This document shows, piece after piece, positions 1 to 9,291 of a stretch of 48,236 nucleotides of DNA. Numbering within the stretch: the first letter of the stretch is position 1; every line of letters begins with the position of its first letter. This stretch comes from Bacteroidales bacterium (GTDB lineage: Bacteria > Bacteroidota > Bacteroidia > Bacteroidales > PXBB01). The stretch is from positions 1 to 48,236 of the forward strand of contig JAQVVM010000035.1 of NCBI GenBank assembly GCA_028698995.1, written 5' to 3'. The notes beneath the pieces are model-generated. The model was not told the DNA's origin. It was given only the letters and a program-made list of their open reading frames with translations, and did not search any database. The position numbers and the translations under genes are program-made.

Positions 1-31
1 TGAAAGGTTTTTCAATATTAAGATTTCTCTT

Positions 32-39
32 TATCTTTG
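32..39 (+). promoter_or_regulatory. Possible -7 promoter box (TATCTTTG)
   Basis: TATCTTTG matches the Bacteroidota sigma-70 -7 element TAnnTTTG. It lies about 125 bases before the M28 lipoprotein start, implying a long leader, and no clear TTTG -33 element can be tested because the window begins nearby. It is a candidate only. The rest of positions 1-165 shows no convincing gene. Confidence 0.35.
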
Positions 40-165
40 TTCCGGAATTTTTTTTGGATTTTCTTTACAATATTGTTGCTTGTAACAGGCATAGAATTTT
101 CGGCACAATGAAAACCTGCAAAATTGATATAAATATAAAAGAACGCTACATAAATTAATATTCAG

Positions 166-1170
166 ATGATGAAAAATCTATTATTTGTAATTATTATTTT
201 CATTTTTCTTATATCCTGTGGTGAAAATACAGTGAAGAACGAACATGACCTAAATGGTAATAAGCTTATTACTAATGCAGAAGTTATAGTACCGGTTTTT
301 AATAAAGACTCTGCTTATCATTTTATTGAAGCACAGCTGGCTTTTGGTCCACGTGTACCAAATACTGCCGCACACAAAGCTTGTGCAGAATATCTGGAAA
401 ACAAACTTCAGTCATATACTGATACTGTCATTGTTCAAAAAACCAGGGTAAGAGCTTTTGATGGTACAGCTCTTCAGATTTCAAATATTATCGCATCTTT
501 TAAACCTGCCGAAAGAAACAGGATATTTCTTTGTGCTCATTGGGACTCGAGGCATATTGCAGAAAAAGATCCAAATCCCGACATGCAAAATAAACCTATT
601 GACGGTGCTAATGACGGAGCCAGTGGTGTAGGCATCTTAATTGAAATTGCCCGCATTCTCAACAAAAACCAAGCACCAATTGGGTTGGATATCATTTTGT
701 TTGATGCTGAAGACTATGGGCAGCCTCATAATAGTCAACTGCCAACCATGGAAGACACTTGGGCTCTGGGTTCACAATACTGGGCTGCAAATCCACATGT
801 CCCTGGTTATTATGCAAAATATGGAATTCTTCTCGATATGGTAGGTGCTGAAAATGCTACATTTCTTAAAGAAGGTTATTCCATGCAGTATGCTCCTAAT
901 ATCGTCAATAAAGTCTGGCAAACTGCTAATAGATTAGGTTATGGTAATTACTTCCTGATGCAGGAATCCAGCCATATAACAGATGACCATTTCTACATCA
1001 ATACTATTGCCAACATTCCAACAATAGATATAATCCATTATGACAGAAACACTGGAACTGGGTTTTTCCCCTATTGGCATACACAGGGTGATAATTTGGA
1101 AAAAATTGATAAAAATACACTGGAGGCTGTTGGACAAACTCTTTTACAAGTTATTTTTGAAGAAAAATAA
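166..1170 (+). CDS. M28-family lipoprotein, probable glutaminyl-peptide cyclotransferase
   Basis: This is a 334-residue lipoprotein. A hydrophobic signal ends in a lipobox with lipidated Cys18, so the enzyme should be membrane-anchored outside the cytoplasm. The rest is an M28 zinc-hydrolase fold: AHWDSR near residue 124, GANDGASG with zinc ligand Asp150, FDAED with Glu182, and YWHTQGD with His305. The order and spacing of Asp, Glu and His fit glutaminyl cyclases better than two-zinc aminopeptidases, and length is normal for bacterial members. Known activity of that family is cyclisation of N-terminal Gln to pyroglutamate. Many exported proteins in this window have Gln at mature position 1, which supports this role. 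A second ATG at 169 is an equally good start. It could still be an M28 peptidase, but the single-zinc pattern argues against this. Confidence 0.82.
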   Translation: MMKNLLFVIIIFIFLISCGENTVKNEHDLNGNKLITNAEVIVPVFNKDSAYHFIEAQLAFGPRVPNTAAHKACAEYLENKLQSYTDTVIVQKTRVRAFDGTALQISNIIASFKPAERNRIFLCAHWDSRHIAEKDPNPDMQNKPIDGANDGASGVGILIEIARILNKNQAPIGLDIILFDAEDYGQPHNSQLPTMEDTWALGSQYWAANPHVPGYYAKYGILLDMVGAENATFLKEGYSMQYAPNIVNKVWQTANRLGYGNYFLMQESSHITDDHFYINTIANIPTIDIIHYDRNTGTGFFPYWHTQGDNLEKIDKNTLEAVGQTLLQVIFEEK

Positions 1171-1327
1171 TACTCACCTTAATTAATGTATATGAAATAC
1201 GCATACATAAACCAAACGTTATGATTTAAACATGGGCACTCTTCTGAGGAGTTGTGACGTCTGTATTAAGCACATTGTAAGAAATATAAAAATCAGTAAA
1301 TCAATAAAATAGTAAAAAATTAAACAC

Positions 1328-2515
1328 ATGAAAAAAAGACATATTCCAATTATTAAGCTTCTACTATTTTTTAGCATTTTAACTTTTTTTGCCTGTAAAT
1401 CAAAAAACAAAACCACCTCATTAAGAGGAGAGTTTTTTAACGCATCCGGCGACACTTTGTATTTCAGCAAATTATTGTACGATAGGATTGAAAAAACAGA
1501 CACAATCATTCTTGATAATGAAGGCAAGTTTGAAATTGAAATTTTTGAAGATAGCTGTGAATTTTTTGCCTTGGTAAAAAACGACTATAATTTCATCAGA
1601 ATGCTGATTGATAAGGGTGAACAGGTAATAATTAAAGCGGATATTAACAATTTGCCTGCAAGCAGTGCTATTGAAGGTTCTGAAGGCAGTTCCCTTTTGC
1701 AAACTATTGAGCGTAGGGTAGCAGAAGCCAACAAAGTTGTGGATTCATTGCAAAACATTGTCAATCTCAAAAAGAACGATCCAGATTTTCCTCAAATTTT
1801 TCCCTCTTTAGACTCTGCTTTTTACAAAAACCTGGATGAGGTTGGTGCATCCTTAAAAAGCATTATTCAAAACAACATGACTTCATTGGCTTCAATTGTT
1901 GCCATTTATCAGGTTGTTGCAAACCAGAGTGTTTTCAATGAACAGGATCATGCTGATTTGTTTATTCAGTTAAACGATTCAATCTTTTCTGTTTACCCTA
2001 CCAACTCGTTTGCTTTAAATCTTAAAAAATATGTAGGTGAAATTCTAAACCGCAGAAAAGAAAAGGAAAGGATTGAGAAAACTTTACAACCAGGTCTTCT
2101 TGCTCCGGATTTTTCAATCCCTGACATTACCAACAGACTTGTATCATTGTCCGGTTTAAGGGGTAAATATGTTCTTCTTAAATTTTGGGATTCCCATTGC
2201 CAGATTTGCCAAAGAGAAAACCCTGAGTTATTGAAAATTTACAATAAGTTCAGGAATAAAGGTTTTGAAGTTTTAGCTATTTCAATAGATACCGAAAAAG
2301 CCGACCTTATTAATTACCTGAGCACCAATAACCTGCCATGGATTCATGCTTGGGTTTTTGATGCTAAAAATCAAGAAAATGAACTATCTTTATTTCAAAA
2401 GTACTACCTCGAAATTATTCCAATTGCCCATCTTATTGATAAAGAAGGTCGTTTTATTGAAGTCAATATTAAAAATGAAGAACTGCAAATCAAACTTGAA
2501 CAATTACTGAATTAA
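1328..2515 (+). CDS. TlpA-like thiol-disulfide lipoprotein (DUF4369-type N-domain), copy 1
   Basis: This 395-residue protein starts with a lipoprotein signal (TFFAC, Cys23), so it should sit on a membrane facing the periplasm. Residues about 32-125 form a DUF4369-like beta domain, followed by a helical linker. Residues about 255-395 are an AhpC/TSA-TlpA thioredoxin fold. The redox motif is CQIC (Cys291, Cys294), after KFWDSH rather than the usual FWA.W, and the cis-proline is in the EIIP segment near 365. Members of this family reduce or exchange disulfides in exported proteins or act in stress responses. It is the first of three tandem paralogues, 11 bases before the next. The unusual CxxC suggests a shifted redox potential or substrate, which is inference. 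Confidence 0.85.
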   Translation: MKKRHIPIIKLLLFFSILTFFACKSKNKTTSLRGEFFNASGDTLYFSKLLYDRIEKTDTIILDNEGKFEIEIFEDSCEFFALVKNDYNFIRMLIDKGEQVIIKADINNLPASSAIEGSEGSSLLQTIERRVAEANKVVDSLQNIVNLKKNDPDFPQIFPSLDSAFYKNLDEVGASLKSIIQNNMTSLASIVAIYQVVANQSVFNEQDHADLFIQLNDSIFSVYPTNSFALNLKKYVGEILNRRKEKERIEKTLQPGLLAPDFSIPDITNRLVSLSGLRGKYVLLKFWDSHCQICQRENPELLKIYNKFRNKGFEVLAISIDTEKADLINYLSTNNLPWIHAWVFDAKNQENELSLFQKYYLEIIPIAHLIDKEGRFIEVNIKNEELQIKLEQLLN

Positions 2516-2526
2516 GACCGAAATAG

Positions 2527-3711
2527 ATGTTTCTAAGACTTATAATTCCACTATTAATTATATTACCTTACAGTTTGTGTGTGTTTTCTCAAGAAAACCC
2601 AAATTCAAATGTTACTATTTCAGGAATTTACGAGAACAGTATTTCAAATGAAAAAATTTTTCTATGTGAAATAGATATTAATGGTATAGTCCTAAAAGAT
2701 TCAAGTATCCTAAATGTTGATAATAAATTCAACTTTAATTTTCATCTTGTAGATGAATCCTTTTTCTTAATTAAAACTTCACAGAATGAAGCTATTAAGT
2801 TACTGATCAAACCCGGTGAAGACATTAGAATTCATGCTGATGGCTCCAATCTTATAAAATCTTACACTGTAGAAGGATCAGCAGGTTCTGAACTTATCAG
2901 ACAACTTGAAGTAACACTATATGACCTTACTTTAAAAGTGAATGTTTTACTGCAAAAATCAAATGCACAGGAAATAACAAACATATATGCTGATAGTGTT
3001 TTTAAGTTGCTGATAACATCACACCGTTTATATTTAGAGCAGTTCATTCATGATAATACTTTTTCTTTATCAGCTATAAACGCTATTCACCAAAGAATGG
3101 GTCAACTGCTTTTTTTCAACATGGACAAGGATACTGATTTTTTTGAACAGTTGGGGCGCAAACTTTTATCTGCACATCCCAACAATAAACACTGTCGTTC
3201 ATTTTTTACAAGTATCATGAGTTTTATCAATGAAAAAAGACGACTTGAGATTCTCGAAGAAAGAACCGGCATTGGTAAAATTGCACCTGATATTATTTTA
3301 CTTGATAAAGACAGTGTGCCTCATAAACTTTCAGATTTATCGGGCAAGCTCGTTCTCCTCAAATTCTGGAATCCTAATTGTGATAGGTGCAGAAGTGAAA
3401 ATAAAGAATTAATAACGCTATATAATTTATACAAAAATCAAGGATTTGAAATCTTTGCCGTATCAATTGGGACCTTCAGAGAAGAGTGGCTCCAAGTGTT
3501 GACTGAAGACAGTACAGATTTGTGGCAAAATGTAAAAATTCCGGAGGAAGGGGTTAACATTCCTAATATGGCTTCTCATTTTGTTGCTCTTTATGGCATT
3601 GAATTTATCCCCTACTCTTTTCTTATTAATAAGGATGGAAAAATCATCAATAAAGGTTTTTCAATAGAGGAATTAAACAATATCCTTAAAGATTTTTTCA
3701 AGGAACCTTAA
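2527..3711 (+). CDS. TlpA-like periplasmic thiol-disulfide protein, copy 2
   Basis: This 394-residue paralogue follows copy 1 after 11 bases and was probably cotranscribed with it. Its signal peptide ends ...CVFS before Gln-Glu-Asn. The residue before Cys18 is Leu, so the lipobox is poor and signal peptidase I cleavage leaving N-terminal Gln is more likely. The DUF4369-like domain covers about residues 30-120 and the thioredoxin fold about 250-394. The redox pair is CDRC (Cys285, Cys288) in the context KFWNPN, which lacks the aromatic WC seen in classical TlpA or ResA proteins. A cis-Pro segment FIPYS is present. Loss of the lipid anchor and a charged CxxC centre separate it from its neighbours. 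The substrate is unknown. Confidence 0.83.
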   Translation: MFLRLIIPLLIILPYSLCVFSQENPNSNVTISGIYENSISNEKIFLCEIDINGIVLKDSSILNVDNKFNFNFHLVDESFFLIKTSQNEAIKLLIKPGEDIRIHADGSNLIKSYTVEGSAGSELIRQLEVTLYDLTLKVNVLLQKSNAQEITNIYADSVFKLLITSHRLYLEQFIHDNTFSLSAINAIHQRMGQLLFFNMDKDTDFFEQLGRKLLSAHPNNKHCRSFFTSIMSFINEKRRLEILEERTGIGKIAPDIILLDKDSVPHKLSDLSGKLVLLKFWNPNCDRCRSENKELITLYNLYKNQGFEIFAVSIGTFREEWLQVLTEDSTDLWQNVKIPEEGVNIPNMASHFVALYGIEFIPYSFLINKDGKIINKGFSIEELNNILKDFFKEP

Positions 3712-3719
3712 ATTTTCAA

Positions 3720-3727
3720 TATTTTTG
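3720..3727 (+). promoter_or_regulatory. -7 promoter box (TATTTTTG) before third TlpA-like gene
   Basis: TATTTTTG matches TAnnTTTG exactly and lies 24 bases before the ATG at 3752. Its final TTG is in frame with the gene and mimics an earlier start at 3725, which is best ignored. No good TTTG -33 element is seen 19-22 bases upstream. Confidence 0.55.
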
Positions 3728-3751
3728 CAAACACTAAATAAATTAAATATT

Positions 3752-4924
3752 ATGCAAAAAATTTTATTGTTTTTACTTTCATCTTCGCTATTATTATTAG
3801 GCTCATGTGGTAATTCAAAAAAACCAAAAAAAGACGAATTTATTATCAATGGTTCGTTTTTCAACGCTAACGAAAGTATGATTATACTTGAAGAACTTCG
3901 TGTTGAAGAAAGAGTTCCTATTGATTCTGTTAAAATTGAACAAGACGGGAGTTTCACTTTCAAGGTCAAAACTGAAAGTATTGGTTTTTATGTTCTCAAA
4001 ATGAATGAAAATAATTTTGTTACACTCCTTATTGAACCTCAAGAAGTTGTTGAAATTTCTGCCGATGCTCGTCAGATAACTTCATCCTACACTGTATCTG
4101 GAAGTCCGGGAAGTGAAAAAATAAGAGACATCAATGTCAAACTCAGAGATAATTATGCAAGGGTAGATTCATTGCGCAATGAACTTGAAAGAACAAGATA
4201 CTTCGAAAACTTTGAAGCTATTAAAAACAGTCTTGATTCTGTATATTTTACCATTGTCAAAGACCAAAAAGACTATGTTACTAATTTTATCGATAATAAC
4301 ACCAACTCATTAGCTTCGCTGATTGCTCTTTACCAATCTTTTGGTCAAACACCGGTTCTTTCTGAACAAACTGATTTTGTCTATTTTGAAAAACTGGCTG
4401 ATGGTTTAATCAGCACCTACCCGGATAATCCCCACAGCCTTGATTTATTTAACAGGGTTGAACAAATAAAGGTGTTCCTTAATGAAAAAGCTGAAGCTAC
4501 ACAACGTTTGCTACCAGGGAACATAGCTCCTGAAATTGTATTAAATAACATCAATGATGTTCCTACCCCATTATCATCACTGAGAGGCAAAGTCGTTTTG
4601 ATTGATTTTTGGGCTGCCTGGTGCGCCCCTTGCAGGGCACAAAATCCCGAACTCCTAAGAGTCTATAAAAAATTTAAGAATAAAAATTTTGAAATATATG
4701 GTGTCTCTTTGGACAGGGATAAAGAATCATGGAAGGCAGGAATCACTGGTGATAAAATTGACTGGATACATGTGAGCGATCTGTTATATTGGCAATCCCC
4801 CGTAGTAAAACAATATAATGTTGAAGGAATTCCTGCTTCATATCTAATAGATAAAGACGGAAAAATTCTCTATAAGGATCTGGAAATCAATGAACTTGAA
4901 AGAATACTTACAGAAATTTTATAA
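3752..4924 (+). CDS. TlpA-like thiol-disulfide lipoprotein, copy 3 (canonical CxPC)
   Basis: This 390-residue lipoprotein starts at the ATG at 3752, because only that start gives a clean signal with the LLGSC lipobox (Cys19). It shares its layout with the two preceding genes: a DUF4369-like N-domain (residues about 28-120), a helical linker and a C-terminal TlpA/thioredoxin fold (about 255-390). Here the active site is the classical DFWAAWCAPC (Cys291, Cys294), and the cis-Pro is in the segment EGIPAS. This copy is therefore the best candidate for a conventional periplasmic disulfide reductase, as in ResA-type proteins. A separate promoter box sits directly upstream, so it may be expressed apart from copies 1 and 2. 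Confidence 0.88.
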   Translation: MQKILLFLLSSSLLLLGSCGNSKKPKKDEFIINGSFFNANESMIILEELRVEERVPIDSVKIEQDGSFTFKVKTESIGFYVLKMNENNFVTLLIEPQEVVEISADARQITSSYTVSGSPGSEKIRDINVKLRDNYARVDSLRNELERTRYFENFEAIKNSLDSVYFTIVKDQKDYVTNFIDNNTNSLASLIALYQSFGQTPVLSEQTDFVYFEKLADGLISTYPDNPHSLDLFNRVEQIKVFLNEKAEATQRLLPGNIAPEIVLNNINDVPTPLSSLRGKVVLIDFWAAWCAPCRAQNPELLRVYKKFKNKNFEIYGVSLDRDKESWKAGITGDKIDWIHVSDLLYWQSPVVKQYNVEGIPASYLIDKDGKILYKDLEINELERILTEIL

Positions 4925-4939
4925 ATTTTAATAACCGGA

Positions 4940-5716
4940 TTGGCATTGAAACTTTTTGAAAAAAATTTACAAAGTGGAAAAAAGATATATTTTATGTCTG
5001 ACAGCCATCTTGGCATACCAAATTATCACAAAAGTCTTGAAAGAGAAAAAATTCTTGTAAAATGGCTTGATGACATTAAATCATCTGCACAAGAAATTTA
5101 TCTTCTCGGTGATATTTTTGATTTCTGGTTTGAATATAAACATGTTGTACCTCGCGGCTATGTAAGGCTTTTTGGAAAACTTGCCGAATTATCTGATTCC
5201 GGTATCAGTATTAATTATTTTATTGGGAACCACGATATGTGGATAAAAAACTATTTTGAGGAGCAACTTGCCTTAATTATTTATAAAGAACCAATTCTGT
5301 GCAAATATAACGAAAAAATTTTCTTTATTGGTCATGGAGATGGACTTGGAAATGGGGATTTAGGGTATAAGTTTATAAAGAAAATATTCTCAAATAAAAT
5401 ATTGCAATGGCTTTTCTCTTGGATACACCCATCCATAGCATTCCGTATTGCGCTTTTCTTTTCTCGTAGGAGCCGTCTGGCCAGAGGTGATTCCGACATG
5501 GAATTTAAAGGCTGCGACAATGAAAGGCTGTTCAGATTTGCTAAAGAAATAGCTGAAAAAGTCACTGTTAATTATTTTGTTTTCGGGCACCGTCACTTGC
5601 CTCTCGAAATGCCTGTGAAAAATCAAATCATTTATTATAATATCGGTGATTGGTTCAACCATTTTACCTATTTAGTTTTTGATGGAGAAAATATGGAATT
5701 AAAAAAATACATTTAA
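4940..5716 (+). CDS. lpxH: UDP-2,3-diacylglucosamine diphosphatase-like calcineurin phosphoesterase
   Basis: This 258-residue cytoplasmic metallophosphoesterase carries the full motif set in order: DSH (Asp21, His23), GDIFDFW (Asp58), GNHD (Asn97, His98), GHGDG (His132) and GHRH (His217, His219). These bind two metals. The family member LpxH cleaves UDP-2,3-diacylglucosamine to lipid X and UMP in lipid A synthesis. The extra insert after GHGDGLGNGD and overall length fit LpxH-type enzymes. The first beta strand (KKIYFMSD) lies before the only nearby ATG at 4994, so translation must begin upstream. TTG at 4940 or 4946 are the available starts, and an in-frame stop at 4922-4924 excludes anything earlier. 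The function assignment is by motif and could be a related phosphoesterase. Confidence 0.85.
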   Translation: MALKLFEKNLQSGKKIYFMSDSHLGIPNYHKSLEREKILVKWLDDIKSSAQEIYLLGDIFDFWFEYKHVVPRGYVRLFGKLAELSDSGISINYFIGNHDMWIKNYFEEQLALIIYKEPILCKYNEKIFFIGHGDGLGNGDLGYKFIKKIFSNKILQWLFSWIHPSIAFRIALFFSRRSRLARGDSDMEFKGCDNERLFRFAKEIAEKVTVNYFVFGHRHLPLEMPVKNQIIYYNIGDWFNHFTYLVFDGENMELKKYI

Positions 5717-5721
5717 AAAAG

Positions 5722-6201
5722 ATGAAAACAACACTCTTTTTATTTCTTTTATTTTTTTCTTTTGCAATTTTTGCTCAAGATAGAGTTCAGATTTACAACC
5801 CATCTGCTGATCCTCGAGCAGATTTGCAACAAGCCATTAATGAAGCACAAACCTCTGACAAACATGTTCTTGTTCAGGTCGGAGGCAATTGGTGTTCGTG
5901 GTGTATAAAATTACATAATTTTATACTACAAAATCCCGTTCTGGATTCTATAATTCATGCTGACTATGTTACAGTTAAAATAAATTACAGCAGAGAGAAT
6001 CCAAACAAAGAACTCATGCAGGAACTGGAATTCCCTCACCGCTTTGGATTCCCCGTTTTGTTAATACTGGACGGCAACGGAAAAAGACTGCATACTCAAG
6101 ATACCGGCCTGCTTGAAAAGGACGACAACTACGACCTTGAGAATATTAAAAGATTCCTGCTGAAATGGAACAGAAATGCTGTAAACCCTGAAATTTATTA
6201 G
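5722..6201 (+). CDS. Small secreted thioredoxin-fold protein (CSWC)
   Basis: This 159-residue exported protein follows lpxH after 5 bases. The signal peptide ends ...AIFA before Gln-Asp, so mature N-terminal Gln is expected. The mature part resembles thioredoxin_7/DUF255-type domains: a strand HVLVQVGGNW, then the redox motif CSWC (Cys58, Cys61), and a later F-G-F-P segment with the cis-proline. These short proteins act in periplasmic thiol chemistry. Its place downstream of three TlpA-like genes suggests a local thiol-redox cluster, though lpxH interrupts it. The exact partner is unknown. Confidence 0.8.
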   Translation: MKTTLFLFLLFFSFAIFAQDRVQIYNPSADPRADLQQAINEAQTSDKHVLVQVGGNWCSWCIKLHNFILQNPVLDSIIHADYVTVKINYSRENPNKELMQELEFPHRFGFPVLLILDGNGKRLHTQDTGLLEKDDNYDLENIKRFLLKWNRNAVNPEIY

Positions 6202-6367
6202 AAGAAGTTTTTTTTATTAATTATCTTTTTTTAATTTTTACATAAAATATTACAGTTCAAAAGATTAAGATGTATTGTTAAAAAAAACTGATAAATGTTA
6301 ATAAAAAATAGCTTGCGTTTGTTGATTCTTTAAATAAATTGCAAGGCACAATTGATAAAAATTATTT

Positions 6368-6384
6368 AACACAAAATCAGTGTT
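6368..6384 (+). promoter_or_regulatory. Candidate NrdR-like inverted repeat before nrdJ
   Basis: AACAC and GTGTT arms flank a 7-base AT-rich centre, 27 bases before the nrdJ ATG. NrdR boxes have the form ACAC-N8-GTGT and regulate ribonucleotide reductases. This site has one base less between arms and no second copy was found at the usual spacing, so it is only a candidate operator. Confidence 0.25.
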
Positions 6385-6410
6385 TTAACGATATTAAACC
6401 TCATAGAAAA

Positions 6411-9275
6411 ATGGCAGAAAAAGACGAAAAAGATGAAATCCTATCTAAAGGAAAGAAAAAATCAGAAAATTTTTATAATGAGATTGCAAAGAAAAGAAAA
6501 CGACCTATCCTTCCTGAAGAACAACTTGATATTTTTGGGCTAAAGGATGTATTGATAAGCGATGCTGATAATCCGGACACAGTAAAATTGCTATCAGAAA
6601 ATGCCTCTCAAAAAGAACCATCAATAATTACCAAAACAGTATCTCAGAAAGTTGAGGAAGATATTGAGCAGGATGTTATAAAGTCACAAATACAATCGGA
6701 AAATATTATCCCTGAAGTAGTAGAAGAAGAAATAAATGCTTATACTTCAACACCAAATCTTCCCATATACAAAAAAGAGGACGTTTTCGCCCTTAGCCTT
6801 AAATATTTTAAAGGTGACGAACTGGCTGCAAATGTATGGATTAACAAATATGCACTCAAGGATTCAGAAGGTAATTTGTGCGAACGCACACCTGATGATA
6901 TGCATTGGCGTATTGCAAACGAAATTGCACGCATTGAAAAAAGATATAAGAATCCGCTGAGTGCTGGTGAAATTTTTGAATTACTCAAGGACTTTAAATA
7001 TATTATACCACAAGGATCACCAATGGCTGGCATTGGCAATAATTTTCAAATAGGCTCTTTATCAAACTGCTTTGTTATTGGCAACAACGGCCTTTCCGAT
7101 TCATACGGAGGCATTCTTAAAGTTGATGAAGAACAAGTACAACTAATGAAACGCCGTGGTGGCGTTGGCCATGACCTATCAGGAATCCGTCCCAAAGGCA
7201 GTAAAGTTCTTAACAGTGCCCTTACTTCTACTGGTCTTGTTCCTTTTATGGAAAGGTATTCCAATTCTACAAGAGAAGTTGCACAGGACGGAAGAAGAGG
7301 TGCCTTAATGCTCAGCGTTTCAATAAAACATCCCGATTCCGAAAACTTTATTGATGCCAAAATGGTCGAAGGTAAAGTTACAGGTGCCAACGTATCTGTA
7401 AGAATTGACGACAATTTTATGAGAGCAGCTATCAATAATACAACATACAATCAGGCATACCCGGTTGACAGCGATAACCCAAAATATGTTAAAGAAATAA
7501 ATGCTAAAGAACTTTGGGACAAAATTGTTTTTAACGCTTGGAAATCAGCCGAACCAGGAATACTCTTCTGGGACACCATTGCCAGAGAATCTGTTCCTGA
7601 TTGCTATGCCGATAAAGGTTTTAAAACAACTTCAACAAATCCCTGCGGGGAAATACCATTATGTCCTTATGACAGTTGTCGCTTACTTGCTATCAATTTA
7701 TACAGTTACATCAAGTACCCCTTTACCAAAGAAGCTTTCTTTGATGAAGATCTTTTTGTAAAACATGTGAGTTACGCCCAAAGAATTATGGACGATATCA
7801 TTGACCTTGAACTTGAAAAAGTGGACAGAATTCTCGATAAGATAAAAAGCGACCCTGAGGGCGATGAAATTAAAGCAAGAGAAATGAGCCTGTGGAACAA
7901 AATCAGAAACAAATGCATTGAAGGCAGAAGAACAGGTATCGGCATAACTGCTGAAGGCGATATGTTGGCCGCTCTTGGACTGAGATATGGAACTTCTGAT
8001 GCCACCATGTTTTCGACCGAAGTTCATAAAAAATTAGCTATTGAAGCTTACAAATCATCTGTTTATCTTGCTTACGAAAGAGGCGCATTCCCCTTATATG
8101 ATTCTGAAAAAGAAAAAAACAACCCCTTTATTCTACGGTTAAAAAATGAAGATCCCCAGTTGTATAATGACATGGTGAAATTCGGAAGAAGAAATATTGC
8201 ACTCCTTACTGTGGCACCCACCGGAAGCGTTTCACTTATGACTCAAACAACTTCCGGTATTGAACCTGCTTTCAGCATCTTTTATAAAAGAAGAAGAAAA
8301 GTAAACCCGAATGAAAGTGATGTAAATGTAACTTTCACTGATAAAAATGGTGACCATTGGGAAGAGTTTTATGTATTCCATCACAAATTTATTGAATGGC
8401 TTATTGCAAATGGATACAACTCTGATGAAGTTAAATCTTTACCAGAAGAAGAATTACAAGAGATTATCAAAGTTTCTCCTTACCACAAAGCCACAGCTAA
8501 TGATGTTAATTGGGTTGAGAAAGTTAAAATGCAGGGTTCTGTTCAAAAATGGGTCGATCACTCCATCAGCGTAACGGTTAACGTTCCAGAGGACATAAGT
8601 GTTGATTTGGTAGGAAAAATATATCAAACGGCATGGGAAGAAGGATGTAAAGGCATAACAGTGTATAGAGACGGGTCTCGTTCCGGTGTTCTTGTTACAG
8701 ATAAAAAACAAACCGAAAAAACTTGTTTTAGTGAAACAAATGCACCCCAAAGACCAAAAGTACTCGACGCTGTGATTATGCGTTTTAAAAATAACAAAGA
8801 AAGTTGGATTGCTGTTGTAGGTCTTTACGAAAACAGACCTTACGAAATCTTTACAGGATTAGAAACTGACCTTGCATTGCCTTCTCAGGTCGAAGAAGTA
8901 CACGTACTAAAAATTAAAACGGATAAGGGAAGCAGATACGACATTGAATATGTTGATAAAGATGGTTTTAAAGGCTATATACAAGGTCTGAACAGGACTT
9001 TTAAAGAAGAATATTGGAACTATGCTCGCCTCATTTCAGGTATCTTACGACATGGCATGCCACTCGCTTCTGTTGTCAACATTATTTCCAATCTTAAAAT
9101 GGAAGACGAAACAATGAACACTTGGAAAAAGGGTGTTGAAAGGGCATTGCGTAAACTTATTCCTGACGGTACTAAGGCCATAAAAACACATTGTGAAAAT
9201 TGTGGATCTGACTCACTTGTATTTCAGGAGGGTTGCTTAACATGTTCTAATTGCGGGTTCTCTAAGTGCAATTAA
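6411..9275 (+). CDS. nrdJ: Adenosylcobalamin-dependent (class II) ribonucleoside-diphosphate reductase
   Basis: This 954-residue enzyme makes deoxyribonucleotides using vitamin B12. The ATG at 6411 is preferred; an in-frame TTG at 6339 would add an unrelated leader. Key features are SLSNCF with redox Cys220, TNPCGE with radical Cys412, Asn410 and Glu414, and a second redox cysteine 11 residues later (Cys423) as in Thermotoga NrdJ. GRRTGIGI and the APTGS loop are also conserved. After about residue 720 comes a TSCPD-like domain, then a C-terminal zinc ribbon with CENC and CSNCGFSKC, likely holding the shuttle cysteines. The first 115 residues are an acidic, lysine-rich, low-complexity extension not needed for the core. 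There is no NrdAB-type radical subunit beside it, as expected for class II. No cobalamin riboswitch is visible upstream. Confidence 0.93.
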   Translation: MAEKDEKDEILSKGKKKSENFYNEIAKKRKRPILPEEQLDIFGLKDVLISDADNPDTVKLLSENASQKEPSIITKTVSQKVEEDIEQDVIKSQIQSENIIPEVVEEEINAYTSTPNLPIYKKEDVFALSLKYFKGDELAANVWINKYALKDSEGNLCERTPDDMHWRIANEIARIEKRYKNPLSAGEIFELLKDFKYIIPQGSPMAGIGNNFQIGSLSNCFVIGNNGLSDSYGGILKVDEEQVQLMKRRGGVGHDLSGIRPKGSKVLNSALTSTGLVPFMERYSNSTREVAQDGRRGALMLSVSIKHPDSENFIDAKMVEGKVTGANVSVRIDDNFMRAAINNTTYNQAYPVDSDNPKYVKEINAKELWDKIVFNAWKSAEPGILFWDTIARESVPDCYADKGFKTTSTNPCGEIPLCPYDSCRLLAINLYSYIKYPFTKEAFFDEDLFVKHVSYAQRIMDDIIDLELEKVDRILDKIKSDPEGDEIKAREMSLWNKIRNKCIEGRRTGIGITAEGDMLAALGLRYGTSDATMFSTEVHKKLAIEAYKSSVYLAYERGAFPLYDSEKEKNNPFILRLKNEDPQLYNDMVKFGRRNIALLTVAPTGSVSLMTQTTSGIEPAFSIFYKRRRKVNPNESDVNVTFTDKNGDHWEEFYVFHHKFIEWLIANGYNSDEVKSLPEEELQEIIKVSPYHKATANDVNWVEKVKMQGSVQKWVDHSISVTVNVPEDISVDLVGKIYQTAWEEGCKGITVYRDGSRSGVLVTDKKQTEKTCFSETNAPQRPKVLDAVIMRFKNNKESWIAVVGLYENRPYEIFTGLETDLALPSQVEEVHVLKIKTDKGSRYDIEYVDKDGFKGYIQGLNRTFKEEYWNYARLISGILRHGMPLASVVNIISNLKMEDETMNTWKKGVERALRKLIPDGTKAIKTHCENCGSDSLVFQEGCLTCSNCGFSKCN

Positions 9276-9291
9276 CGAACCCTTTCAAAAT

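Noticed and set aside
18..92. Minus-strand 24-residue open frame at the window edge, rich in Lys
   Set aside because: Too short, with a stop upstream and no promoter or recognisable product; it overlaps a plus-strand promoter-like box.
1232..1312. 26-residue open frame in the gap before the TlpA-like genes
   Set aside because: No promoter, no similarity I recognise, and length expected by chance.
6202..6410. Cobalamin riboswitch upstream of the B12-dependent nrdJ
   Set aside because: The region is nearly all A and T, with no conserved B12-box or paired elements of the needed size.
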